The notes under the pieces were generated by a model. It saw only the letters and a program-made list of their open reading frames with translations, did not search any database and was not told where the DNA came from. From positions 20,969,874 through 21,033,873 of the forward strand of contig CM069455.1 of the NCBI GenBank assembly GCA_035610835.1: a DNA stretch of 64,000 nt. The letters run 5' to 3'. Numbering within the stretch: the stretch's first letter is position 1; every line of letters begins with the position of its first letter. Positions 49,876 through 60,935 of this stretch are shown here, piece after piece. The position numbers and the translations under genes are program-made. This DNA comes from Ophiura sarsii. Lineage: Eukaryota; Echinodermata; Ophiuroidea; Amphilepidida; Ophiuridae.

Positions 49876-50284
49876 GTTGAGATTATAAAAATTAATAATT
49901 CGTAGGTATTGACACCGAATTGAAATAGATATGCATGTATTAATTAACTAAGCGGTTGATGAAATTCAATAAACCAACCTGTAACCATCATCAGTGTTAA
50001 AAACCTTCTTTTCCAGTATGACTAAGGCAAAATGCTATCCGTGTGCAGGCGAGTTTTTGAATCAAATGACAACCGAAGGAGTGGCGCGGTTTTGGGTGGT
50101 TTTTTCCAGAACCAATCACACACTACGAGCTTGATATCGTATTGATTATGTATAGTTTAATATTCTTTTTTTCATAACATTTTATGGGAACACGGAACTA
50201 GTGACCGTATGATTCTAGATTCAAGCACAGATGAATGGCAATGAAGGTTATGAAACACTTAATATAGATATTACTTGGCACAAA
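49876..50284. other. Upstream flank of the second receptor
   Basis: AT-rich DNA just 5' of the receptor start on the minus strand. No core promoter element can be assigned with confidence. Confidence 0.4.
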
Positions 50285-50455
50285 GGGCTATTCCATTTGA
50301 AATCCATGCAACCCCTATGGCAGACATTTACCTTATAATCTTCCACACAGGGAGTGTGAATATCAATTTGATATATATACTCTCCCTGTGTTGGTGGAAG
50401 ATTAATGTCATGATTTCTATAAGGGGTGTACTATAGATTTCAAATGGAATAACCC
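50285..50455. mobile_element. Short hairpin MITE (GGGCTATTCCATTTGAAATC ends)
   Basis: The left GGGCTATTCCATTTGAAATC is inverted at the right as GATTTCAAATGGAATAACCC. Inner arms include CCCCTAT and ATCTTCCACACAGGGAG, with a central CAATTTGATATATATA loop. About 170 bp, non-coding. From memory, ends of this type are common in marine invertebrate genomes. Confidence 0.88.
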
Positions 50456-50780
50456 AATTTATTACTATGATTTAATACCATGATTAGTGTGGTTGCTTTA
50501 TACATGATGAAAGTAACTACCCTAATCTGCGGCGTCGTTGCTCCACTAAATACTACCGCCCGCATTAATGTCAGACAATATAACACGGGTATGTTCTAAA
50601 ACCAATACCTTTATTCTCTAAATACAGAATTATTTCAACACAAAATCATTAAAAGTGTCTGTAATTTATAAGAAACCCGTACAATGTAATCTGTCGTATG
50701 AACAGTGCCCGGGAACAGAGCGTGTGTTGATCAGCGTGTGTTGGCAACTGGCTGAAGCAAATTCAATAATACAGATTAAA

Positions 50781-51095
50781 CATGATATAAATTGCCCGCT
50801 TAGAAGCGCTATTAATTCGGTCTGGTAAACCTATAATTGTTATCAATTACTACGAGAGGATTGCCCAGTGCGCGTGTACAACCAGGCAATCCTATTCGAG
50901 GCGTGTACGAGCGGTGCTACTTTGCTAACTGCATGGGTGAGTTTCCATTATATTACAGCCGGTTGGTTGCACACGAGAATTATGTCATATATCAACCAGC
51001 TTTGATGGAAGGCGAATATTTAAATTTGGTGACGGTTTTTAGGGCACCAATTTACATGAATTTATAGCGCTGCTATCGGGCCTTGTAGCCTAATG
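50781..51095. repeat. Dispersed repeat family R1, copy B
   Basis: Same order of blocks as 4752-5090 and the same orientation. It has an extra GCCCAGTGCGCGTGTACAAC stretch and lacks about 50 bp around the middle. Short open frames in it are not conserved between copies. Confidence 0.85.
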
Positions 51096-51548
51096 AAAAT
51101 CTAGGGCACCACTTAAAACCAGGGTTTGATGTATTATGGAACTATATCGCCACATTAACTATTTTCAGATCAGATTCTCATAAAATTAATAAGATAGCCA
51201 GTTTCAAAACGAAGGTTATCTTAGCGACACCCCGTCATTATGAGCATAAAGTCCAGGAGCCCGGAAGGTTTATTCAGCTGAGAATTAGGTACAAAAGGTT
51301 TGATAATCTAATTAGTTTAGTCGGGTGCCAAGAATCAACCGTTTGTATTGCTGCCGTGTCGTATCCAGTACGGAGCACAGGGGTCGCTATCAAAGGTAAA
51401 AGGTCATATAAGGGGTTAAATGGCTAAAATGCTCTGATTATGTTGTAATGCATAGCAAACTCTTCCTGAAATCATAAGGAGCGGACAATGCAATGATTGT
51501 ATTTCCACCCGATGCTTAGTTTCCGTAAAAATCTCAAATTGTTCATAT
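51096..51548. other. Intergenic DNA before the LTR element
   Basis: No gene is supported. It ends with ATAT (51545-51548), which is repeated after the right LTR. Confidence 0.55.
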
Positions 51549-51833
51549 TGTTATGACGCTGTTTGTTATAAATGTTTATTGATGTATATAATCTAGAATC
51601 ACTGAAATAGTCGCAAGATTACTTAATCGATCTGTTTTCTCAATTCGTGGCCAGTCTATCGTTTCCACGGAGTAGAGCACATCTCTTGTTTATTCTTGCA
51701 ACGCCTGTTATTTATCGTGTTATAGTCTATGTTAATGGCGTGTTGATTTAATAAATAATGTTTGAATGTACGTAATTGAGTTATCATGTGTTCCATTTGT
51801 ATGCCAAGCGAGTCAGATATTACCTACACAATA
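51549..51833 (+). repeat. Left LTR
   Basis: Starts TGTTATGACGC. It contains TATATAA at 51585-51591 (possible TATA box) and AATAAA at 51750-51755 (possible poly-A signal), in the order expected for U3 and R. It ends ...CTACACAATA rather than the usual CA, so the true edge may be 3 bp earlier, although the ATAT target duplication fits the 285-bp version. Confidence 0.85.
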
Positions 51834-51835
51834 TA

Positions 51836-51853
51836 TGGTGGAGAAACGCTTGG
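51836..51853 (+). promoter_or_regulatory. Candidate primer-binding site
   Basis: TGGTGGAGAAACGCTTGG starts two bases after the left LTR, as expected for pairing with a tRNA 3'-CCA end. I could not match a specific tRNA from memory, so the assignment rests on position and TGG. Confidence 0.5.
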
Positions 51854-54334
51854 TCTCGGGCCTCGAATTTCCGTGTGGGCGATGGACTGGACCCTGTTTT
51901 CGCCATTAAACAGGTATGTTTGTAATAAATATTGTATAATAATTTAGTGATTCTAGAGCAAATAAAATGTGTCATTGTCATAATGGTTGTTGAAAACCTT
52001 GTTAAAAACGTGTAAATGTAGTATAATGTAATTATGCGGTCTGTATGTATATTACGTGCGAAGCGAAAGACCTTGGTTTGTTTTCTTCAATTCAAATGGT
52101 TGTCACGAAACGCCGTGTTTATTGAAAATGCATTTATAGTGCTGTAATGTCATGTGTAGAAACCCACCGTCGGTCATTTTGTTTGTAGTATAGTAGCATG
52201 TTATTTAGATTAAAATTCTTTACAAATAATAACCACGCGATGTTTGTCAGAATTTAAAACCCGTCAAATATTCGCGCCAATTCTTTTGTGTCCATAAAAG
52301 CTTTTGTGTTCACGGATTAACGTCATATTGGAAGACAGCTGGTGGCTACGAGCTTTGTTTTGAATAGGAGTATTATACTATAGAATTGTTTACGATATCA
52401 TGTGCAATAAAGTTGTACGTGGGTAAATCTTTATAATGTATGATGTAATATATTTTTGAAGCATATAATTGTTGCCAAATTGATCGATACGAATCTATTG
52501 TTGTGTTCATGCTCGTTAACTGTTATCTTTGTGTCGAAAAACGTAAATCTAGGCGAAAAATGCGGTAGTCGTTGGCACCTTCATAACCGTGTAGACTTTC
52601 ATGAGCATTATCTCCTGTGATTTATCCCAGCTTGTCTTGCTGTTTAAATGTAAATATAAATAATTAATTATATATAATTATGTCAATGATAATTTTCAAT
52701 ATTTTAAAAATAAATTTTAAAACTCATGTTCATTCAAATGTATGCAACGTTGACAGATTTGGATAGTTTTAGTGTGAAATGTTATAAATAATTATGCCCA
52801 TCTTTCGTACTCAAAATATTTCTGCATTTTGCATCTTTTTGGTTTCAAAATTTAAATTCATGGTTTTTATGCGCACGAATATTTTGCACTTAAAATAAAT
52901 GACGTTTCATCAATTTGTATAGTGTGTTCAATTTAAAAGTTTTAGAAGGTTAGTGACATGACCTCTGCTTACACAACAGTTGTCTAATTGTAATTGGTCA
53001 TTTTAATATGTACTTTTGGAGGTTGCAAACTGTGGCAATGTTAATGATGTCATTACAATTCTTGTTTTGCAGACTTTGGAATTACCGCACTGGGACAAGT
53101 TTGTATTATATATTTTATGTATACTCAATTGAAGGTATGTACAATTTATTGTTCTTTGGTGCAATTATACATCTTCGGCAACAAAAGAAATAAAGTGTTG
53201 ATTAAATATATGTTCATAAAAACAAAATTATATTCCTGTTTTGGATGGTGTGAGAATCCTTGGAGAGGTGGCATCTATAGATCTCCTACATTTTTAGTTT
53301 AGGCGTTAGAGTTTATAAATTTCCTGGGTTTCTATTACCAATATAGAATTCCTTATGTGTGATTAGCGGTGGCAGCGCATTATTTTTTATTTGTGGCATT
53401 TTAAAAAGGACGCCATTTTATATCTACGTTTTTACATGTCAGTCAAGGTCATATTTCTGGAAATATGTCGGGCCGAGGCGGTTAATGCTAGTAATGTCGG
53501 ACTAGAAGGCCAGAGAATGAAAATTTCTGATTTTATCGTTGGTTTATATGTATTGTTGTAATGCTAATATTTTCAATTTTGGAAATGCTGTTCTTGCCAT
53601 GAAATTAATTCAAAATGTATGCCATTGAGACGTGTGAGACCTAAAATAAATCATCGTATACTCATTTTAACCAATATTTTGTGCAATAAATCATAAAAGT
53701 TGAATACATCGTATAATATATTATATTGCTATATACTCAATGCATGTTCATTTAATTCACAGTGCTATGACATGTTACGTGTATCTACCAGTATATACCA
53801 TGTTAACCTCACTATCTACCAGTTATGCAGTATGCCATTTCAACTAACATCATCAATTAAGGTGGGCAATCTATTTTAATTATATACATTTCATGGAACT
53901 TCATCGTCATTTTTACTGCAAGTCAACGTGATACAAATGATTGGATGTGCAATATTAATTAAATAATAAAACATATTTTGGTCATCATTTTATATTGTAA
54001 CTATATGCGAAGATATTATGCAATGATTATTGTTTTGTACATGGATTAGTTTGCAACGGTGAATAGATACCTTTGGTTTAACTACGATTCATGAGACAAG
54101 TTGTAGGAAGTTTTATATACTTATTGCTTCGTTTTCGTTGGTTTATATACCCTCGATACTAGGCAGGAGTAGAGTGATAATTTATCTGTGGATATTTCGT
54201 TAGTTTATATACTCTCGATCAGAGCACAAGATAAAGAGATTTTGATTTATATGAGATTTGTGGATATTTTAACGAACTTTAGCGTGGTTACGCGTGAGAA
54301 TTTTGCTATCGTAATATATAAGTTTTCAGAGTTA
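51854..54334 (+). other. Internal non-coding region of the LTR element, left part
   Basis: AT-rich, with no open frame carrying a known domain. A consensus-like splice donor (CAG|GTATGT) at about 51910-51916 follows the primer site. Two similar phrases, GTTGGTTTATATACCCTCGATAC and GTTAGTTTATATACTCTCGATCA, lie near 54137 and 54200. Confidence 0.55.
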
Positions 54335-57300
54335 TAGCTCACCGGCCAACTTCGAAAAGCCTGCTAGTTAAGGCGCAGGGGTATGTGGAAGGCTAGAAGA
54401 AAACTTTCACTTTTATGTGATAGGTTGATGCTTAGGGGTCATCGCTAGGGTGGATGTGAAAATTGAAAGTGGTGCAATGTTTAAATAATGGCGAAAATGG
54501 TTAAAAAATGCCTATTTTTGTTAATTTTCCTAAAAATTGCTATATTGTAAATTAAACAAATATGAAGGTTGTTATTTTTGACTGACACTGAGCTTCATAA
54601 TATAGGTAATGGTTATATTGATCAACATTTTCCAACAAAATTACCTTTGACCTGTAAAATGACCAGAATTGTTTAAAAATTAGCAAATTATGAGAAAAAT
54701 CGTAAAATATTTTTTACATTTATAGGCTTGATTTGAAAATTTTAAAAGTTAGACAAATTGAAAATAGCTTAAAAACTGCCCATATATATCATACTCATAA
54801 CGGAATAAATCATAAAACGATAAGTAATTGCTAACTACTGAAGGAGAGCATTTTTATAAAAAATACTCGAAATGTCAATAAATTGGTCAAAATTTGAAAA
54901 ATCGGTATTTTCGCCACATATCCCAGTCAAAGTTGATTGTTATTGTTCCAATGACATTGTAAATAGTCGATAAGCAGCTATATGCAACATTGTGATGTAA
55001 TAAGGCAGATAATTTCAACATTTTACCCGAAATATCTGAAAATTGTACTTTTTCATTATGTTCCGAATGAAGGATGGCAAATACCCTAAATCTGTTTAGG
55101 ACATTATAAAGTAAATTCGATCAATATTGAAATAAATGATTCTCCGTGTGAGAGAGGAGACACCCTTGCATGGCTGGAGAAAGATCTAGCGATACGCAAC
55201 CTCCACCATCAAGTGAGCCAACCCTAGGAGTTGTGGATCACATGATGTTATTACGGATGGTGTGCACAGACACAACAGAATGCAAGACATTTCGAGAACT
55301 GGCAGACAAGCTGCTCACAACAAATATTGGCTTGCTACCGCTATACGTTTGTTGTAGGTGGCAATTATACCAATGCCGGATCGATTATCGTCAGTAGATA
55401 GCTGATGAAGAAGTGTAATATCATCAGTAGATACTAGATAGCTGATGAAGAAGTGTAAGTCCGGCGAAAGGGCACGGAGAGGAGCAGTACAGATGACTGA
55501 GATTAGGAAGATTACATCCGTAACACCGCTTCCAATTCAACGTACCAATATGCTTTCAAACCCGAAAAAAACAAAGCCAACATAGCCGATTGTCTACTAA
55601 ACAATTGGATTGGAAAGTGTGAAGAACAGCTATTACCAGGATATGAGATGTACTGATCAGGCGGCTTCCATGACATCAACCGAGCTGTGAAAGTAATGCC
55701 AGGTCAACATACCGATATACCACAGCTCGGAAGCGATCACGAGGAAGCTGATTCACGTATGTTTCTGAATGTCGCCTATGGAAAGGCAGCAACAGGGGTA
55801 AATCAAGTTGTTGTGTGGAGTATCGATTCCGACGTAGCTTCAATGTGCCCGTTTTTACTGCAAAGTCCTAGGATTGCAAGAATTATTTTTCAAGATCGGT
55901 ACAAAACAGAAGAAGAGATTTATTCCCTTGCACAAGGTGGCAGCCAACCTTCAATCAGACATGTGCACGATGTTACCGATCCGTCATGTAGTGAATGTGA
56001 CTCAACATCGTCATTTTTTGGGAAGGGAAAGACTCGATGGCTAGAGACCGCAGCTGTTGCTCACCGGCCTGAACTAGCCGATGGCCTGAAAGGACTAGGA
56101 TCAGATGCTTCACAAATAGATCCGGCAACAACAGCAGCTTATGTACCCCTTGTGATGCTCATGTATTCAGGCAAGATTCTACCATCACTCGACGCCATGA
56201 GACATTCCAATTTGCAGCATGATGTCAGCAAGACAGTGGTATTGCAAGTAAACACCCAATACCTGTTTGTTAGATCTAAAGAAATGGTTAAATATATTAC
56301 ATTTGCATGGCGATAACATGTAATGACAATGTGTGTATAGTCATATGGGCTCATTGTGTCCTTAATTTAAAACATAAGAATTGTACGTATTCAATAACAC
56401 TATGCAGTCAAATATCAACAAAAGTATTAAAGTACGATGTTTTCATCGATTTGGCTTTGTTCCGTGTGCTGTAAAAAATAATGTCCAACATATCCAATTT
56501 CGCAATGTCTTTTTTTTGGGGGGGGGGGGGGGGGGGGGGGTAACACTTGTGTTTAATATTGAGGGGCCAGATAATTGATCAACATTATGGCGTTTGGCCG
56601 GGCTTCCGAAGATCATTGATCTTAAACTTTTAATGTATTCAGATTATTTTACATTATTTATTTATTTATTAAAACAATTATGTATTTTCGTACATTTTTG
56701 GTAAAAAATGACTATTTGTGACCAAACTAGACATACCGTTTGAACAAAATAAGATATATAGTATTACAAATTAGGTTTAGATACATCTGAAAACAAAAAA
56801 ATAACAGAAAAACACCTTAAATTAGATAAGTAAACAGCATTTTGTAATTTTTGCTAATTTTTGCGATTTGTATCAAATTTTAGTCTTCTGGACCAATCCC
56901 TCACTAAACAATCGTATTTATGTAATTTAGTAATTAAAATACATTCACTATCTACGTATGCACTTTTTAAAAACAATACTATTCCTCTAGCTATTTTCAA
57001 CCTCAAGAAATAAGCAAATGTGTAACCAATTATTTCATAATTTTCCTAATTTGGGGGCTTTTTGGTCCGTTCTGGTCACTTTTTGCCTTAAAGATATTAC
57101 ATATTCTAGTTAAATGAGGTGTCGTTTTATTCACTATTTAGTAAGCTACATTCTAGCATTGAAAACAGAATTTCAACGACAACCCCTTTGGTAGAAAACG
57201 GGGTTTTAGTTAAAATCATAAAAACGTGCCATTTTCACTCATTTTTTGGTCATATTAAAAAACTGCACCACTTTCAATTTTCACATCCACCCTAGTGATG

Positions 57301-57395
57301 ACCCAAATGCATCAATCTATCACCTCAAATTGTTGGTTAGCTTCTAGCTTTCCACATACCCCTGCACCCCATTTTCACTGCTGGCCGGTGAGCTA
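54335..57395 (+). mobile_element. TIR DNA transposon nested in the LTR element
   Basis: The ends are inverted: TAGCTCACCGGCCAAC at the left and CTGGCCGGTGAGCTA at the right. The imperfect arms (about 170 bp) share GCAGGGGTATGTGGAA, GCTAGAAG, CTAGGGTGGATGTGAAAATT and GAAAGTGGTGCA. TTA flanks each side, compatible with a 3-bp target duplication. The ~1.1-kb coding remnant lies inside; the rest is AT-rich. Superfamily is not assigned: a TTA target would fit PIF/Harbinger, but no such transposase is seen. Confidence 0.82.
55170..56316 (+). pseudogene. Broken gene of the HEEADT-type transposon-associated family
   Basis: The first frame (55170-55394) starts MAGERSSDTQ and includes CKTFRELADKLLT. 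A middle piece reads RRGAVQMTEIRKITSVTPLP, shifts frame in an A-run near 55567, and continues KANIADCLLNNWIGKCEEQL to a TGA near 55652. The last frame (55687-56316) has GSDHEEADSRMFLN, VVVWSIDSDVASMCPF, CDSTSSFFGKGKTRW and a long C-terminus. Proteins with SDHEEADTR and CDSTSSFxGKGK phrases are frequent, usually multicopy, in cnidarian, mollusc and echinoderm genomes; no biochemical role is established. Acidic residues in HEEAD and SPDTDV-like positions are reminiscent of metal-dependent nucleases, but that is inference. The copy appears shortened in its N-terminal half. Confidence 0.78.
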
Positions 57396-58532
57396 TTAAG
57401 ACTTATGATGATGGCAAACATTTTCATTGTTTGTGACATTTAAGCCAGGAGATGGATATTAATCATTGTGGAGGTGTATGTTATGATGATGGTGATATTA
57501 TGTTAAATGATATACTTAATGATAATTAAAATGTTTATGTATTTGTTTACTGATGCTACGGAACCCTTGTTTGAGTTTATATTCCAGAGTTGGTGGGCCG
57601 GTGTTTGTGGTTTCTACCTGTACGTGTTCTTCATGATTGGTACGTCGAGGGCTGGAGTGCAGAAGGGAATCTTTCGATCATGACGTAGGATTTCCACCTG
57701 AACTTTGGCTTGATAACTATCCCATGAGTGTATAGTCGTCGCTGTTGCGTCATTCAACTAGTCTTTGTCTACAAGTCGTCGTTCATCGTCATGTTACTGT
57801 TATCCGGATGTGGTTTTGTCGTTAAGGTATTTTATCATATGTCAGACAAGTTATAAAGGTCTGAATGAAATTATTATATTGATGTCGTGGACGACATAGA
57901 TTCTTGGTTCAATATTGCAGCTGCTTCTGGAGAAACGTTGCCAAGATTTTATATCATTCATCTGCCGTTATGTTAGTGTCAGTCAACGTCAACATTATAC
58001 ATGGTCAACAGGAACAAATATGTTCAATAATACTGGGGTATTTCTACGCTTCAATTATGTGATCAAATAAATAATACCTTTATAATACGACAAAATAATA
58101 CCACCCATTCATCTAGTTATTCTGCGTCGTCATAATACTATCGTCAGTGTCAGCATCGTCATTTCAGCGGCAGTATCATCGGGTTCTTCAACGTCAACGT
58201 CGAGATCTTCAACAGCGCCAAGGGTTGCAGTCAACGGTGGAGATTCTACTGGCCAGGGATTCAACATTAGAGACTGTCTATTTAAGGTGTAATTTAAGGC
58301 GTAGTTAAGGATTTGATAGTACCTTATTGATGATTAAGATTTCTTGTGTCTTATCCATAATATTAATACAAGAGATGTTTATCAAGGGCATACTGTGTGA
58401 TGATTTATTATTATTAATTGGTTCAGGTATAGGTCTTTAGCAAGTTCACATAAAATATGATTTTGGATTTGTCAATTCTGGTTCATGAGTTCGAATTAAT
58501 TGTCAGGGGTCAATTCAGAAAGGTGGGGTGTA
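57396..58532 (+). other. Internal non-coding region of the LTR element, right part
   Basis: No domain-bearing frame. The segment around 58130-58210 has GTCATCGTC/GTCAACGTC-like short repeats. It ends in the purine-rich AGAAAGGTGGGG (about 58518-58529) directly before the right LTR, the expected place of the plus-strand primer. Confidence 0.55.
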
Positions 58533-58817
58533 TGTTATGACGCTGTTTGTTATAAATGTTTATTGATGTATATAATCTAGAATCACTGAAATAGTCGCAA
58601 GATTACTTAATCGATCTGTTTTCTCAATTCGTGGCCAGTCTATCGTTTCCACGGAGTAGAGCACATCTCTTGTTTATTCTTGCAACGCCTGTTATTTATC
58701 GTGTTATAGTCTATGTTAATGGCGTGTTGATTTAATAAATAATGTTTGAATGTACGTAATTGAGTTATCATGTGTTCCATTTGTATGCCAAGCGAGTCAG
58801 ATATTACCTACACAATA
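58533..58817 (+). repeat. Right LTR
   Basis: 285 bp, with no difference from the left LTR seen by eye. It is followed by ATAT (58818-58821), matching the ATAT before the left LTR. Confidence 0.85.
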
Positions 58818-59038
58818 ATATGGATACCACAAACCATAAAAAGAATATTTTGCCACATATACACGTTAAGCATCTATAATTTTCAGTATGTCAAAGGTCA
58901 GGAAGCTATACGATAGTGATGAGGACGGTCTAAGGTCATCTGGCGGTCAACCCTGGAATTACTGCAGTACTGCAGGCCTTTCTCTTAAACAGATGCAGTA
59001 AAAGGTGCGCAAAATACATTTTTGTCTGCAATTCACTT
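58818..59038. other. Short intergenic spacer
   Basis: Unrecognised sequence between the LTR element and the LINE tail. Confidence 0.5.
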
Positions 59039-60300
59039 AATAATAATATTAATAACAAATAACATTTATTCCGCGCCTTTGCCTAGGGTATTTAAGCGCA
59101 AAACATTAAAAATACAACAGCAAAAAAAAATGCAATGACAAAGGAAAACAATTAAGGAAACAGATCATTTTTGAGTTTGGACTTAAAACATTGTACACTT
59201 GTGGCATTTCTAACAGACGCGGGAAATCTCTTCCACATACGTGGAGCCACTACTGAGAAGGCTCTATCCCCAGTAGATTTCTTGGTGACAGGAGCGATAA
59301 AATGAATGCTTACTTGCTTGATTCGGGTCGTGTCCCCGATCTACGATGTTTCTCCACACTCTTCTGTCGTTCATTGCTGTCTTTATGTCACTCGTCTCCA
59401 GTCCAGTATCTTGCTTGAGTAGACCGATAAATGTCAGGGCAGGTCGTCCCGGCTTTCTTTTGCCATGTTTGGGGATCCAGTGCACCAGTTTGGATACTGG
59501 CTCCTCACTTCTGTAACAGTGGCCAGCAAACCTTGTTCTTCTCTTCCGGATCTTCTGGCTTATTTTGGGGAGGTCACCATACAGTTGGGTGTTTGGTATA
59601 TGTTGTTTCCAGTTGACATTGAGTACTACTCGCAGCATTCTGGTGTAGCAGCCATCTAGCTCTTTCTGTAGCTTGGGGGTAATGGTCCAAGCTTCGCATC
59701 CATATAGCAGAACTGACTCCACCGTTGAGGCAAACAGACGAAGTTTGAACTTCCGAGATAGAGTTGACTTCCATATTTTGTTCATTTTGCCGCACGCTCA
59801 CCATGCTGCTGCTTTGCGTTGCTTAATGTCTTTTACCGTACTCTCCATCCAGGCACCAAGATATTTAAAATCTTGAACTTCCTCCAGCTTGTTGCCATCA
59901 TTTGTCTGTATGGATCCCTTCTGGCTCTGGTTATATGACATAAACTTGGTCTTCTTAGCATTCATTTTGAGACCGACCTTTGCTACTGATGTCTCAACTC
60001 TTTGCAGCAGATCTTGTGCTTGATGAAATTTCTCTGACAACAATGCAATGTCATCGGCGAAGTCAAAGTCTGTCACCACCTCTGGCCCGATCCGCCTACT
60101 TCTACGCCTGTCAAGATGAAAACCAAGCTCTTCTTCTCTCCCCTCTATGGCTATCCTCAAATGAATACCGCCCTTCAATAGATTTGTACACATACAGCAT
60201 TGTCTTATACATGTACATAATACGTTCATCAACTGGTAACCAGTGTAATTTAGCCGACAATGGGGATACATGCTCCGGGTGCTCTGGGGCCTGCAGGTTG
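59039..60300 (-). pseudogene. Decayed L2-like LINE split by a younger LINE
   Basis: On the minus strand the RT C-terminal region begins at about 60280 (SAKLHWLPVDERIMYMYK, MLYVYKSIEG). It is interrupted at 60158 and resumes at about 59299 with PVTKKSTGDRAFSVVAPRMW, FPASVRN, CFKSKLKNDLFP and stop. It ends with GGCGCGGAATAAATG and a TTATTA-type tail at 59039-59060. About 45-50 residues are missing between the two parts, so it carried a deletion as well. Confidence 0.8.
59308..60158 (-). pseudogene. 5'-truncated RTE-like LINE inserted in the L2-like LINE
   Basis: The frame runs GREEELGFHLDRRRSRR, FDFADDIALLSEKF (catalytic region) and VQDFKYLGAWM to one in-frame TGA at 59798-59800. It continues MNKIWKSTLSRKFKLRLF, VESVLLYGCEAWTI, LDGCYTRMLRVVLNV, RRTRFAGHCYRS, HGKRKPGRPALTFIGLL and DRRVWRNIVDRG. 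AAATGAAT flanks both ends (59300-59307 and 60159-60166), a plausible target duplication. The endonuclease is missing through 5' truncation. It is the same kind of LINE as 40577-41790, but younger. Confidence 0.84.
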
Positions 60301-60640
60301 CGATTGATAAGGGCATAATGCTACTGAATAATTAAATAGGCTACCAATTTGTATTGAATTTGCCAGTTTAATGTCATGTTAACACTAATTGCATGCAACA
60401 AAAAATTGAATCGAATTGTAATGTGTTGCATGAACGCACACACTGCCTGTAAACAAATTTGCGAAGGGGTTTGTTTATCAATATTTCTGCAAACAAATTG
60501 GAAGAGAAATAAAAACTCAACATAATTTGCAGGCAATAACCACAGACCAGTCGCGAGCCGTTGCGCATTAGATTTCCTTTGCTTTCGGGGGCAGTTCGGT
60601 TTATAGGCCTACAGCATTTAATAGGTTAAAAATGTTTCGT
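60301..60640. other. Intergenic DNA
   Basis: No gene or repeat boundary was recognised. Confidence 0.5.
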
Positions 60641-60935
60641 TTACACTCTCAGCAAAAATAGTTCCTTTTTGCCCTCTATAATATGGAACCGTCGAGAATG
60701 AAACCATCAAAAATGGTTCTTAAAAGTGAGGAACCCCAGAGGGCTCTTTAAAATAAAAAACGGTTTTACACAACATTTATAGAACTTTTTTGGTTCGTTC
60801 AATATAGAGGACAGTTTTATAACCCCTTAAGGGAACAGTTTCATTTATACTCGATACATTTATCGCGACTGTATCGTGGCCCAATACGTTTTGGCCCCGA
60901 TATTGAGGCACGATAAAATAGACACAAATTCGGGA
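60641..60935. mobile_element. Hairpin-type repeat joined to a half MITE
   Basis: 60641-60830 begins ACACTCTCAGCAAAAATAG and holds GGTTC/GAACC palindromes like the element at 20998-21213. At 60831 the sequence changes to GGGAACAGTTTCATTTATAC and follows the left half of the MITE at 38350-38841 up to about 60930 (GGCACGATAAAATAGAC), then stops. Confidence 0.65.

Larger units (their letters stand above)
51549..58817 (+). mobile_element. LTR retrotransposon without gag-pol, carrying a DNA transposon
   Basis: Two 285-bp direct repeats (51549-51833 and 58533-58817) start TGTTATGACGC and end CTACACAATA; I saw no difference between them by eye. ATAT flanks both ends. Two bases after the left repeat a TGG-starting candidate primer site begins (51836, TGGTGGAGAAACGC). 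A purine-rich tract AGAAAGGTGGGG lies just before the right repeat. The interior (about 6.7 kb) has no gag, protease, RT or integrase on either strand; about 3.06 kb of it is a TIR transposon. It is therefore a large non-autonomous LTR element that must rely on another element's enzymes. Orientation is inferred from the order of primer site and purine tract. Confidence 0.82.

Noticed and set aside
55170..56316. HEEADT-type gene as a host gene
   Set aside because: It is broken by a frameshift and stop and lies between transposon TIRs inside an LTR element.
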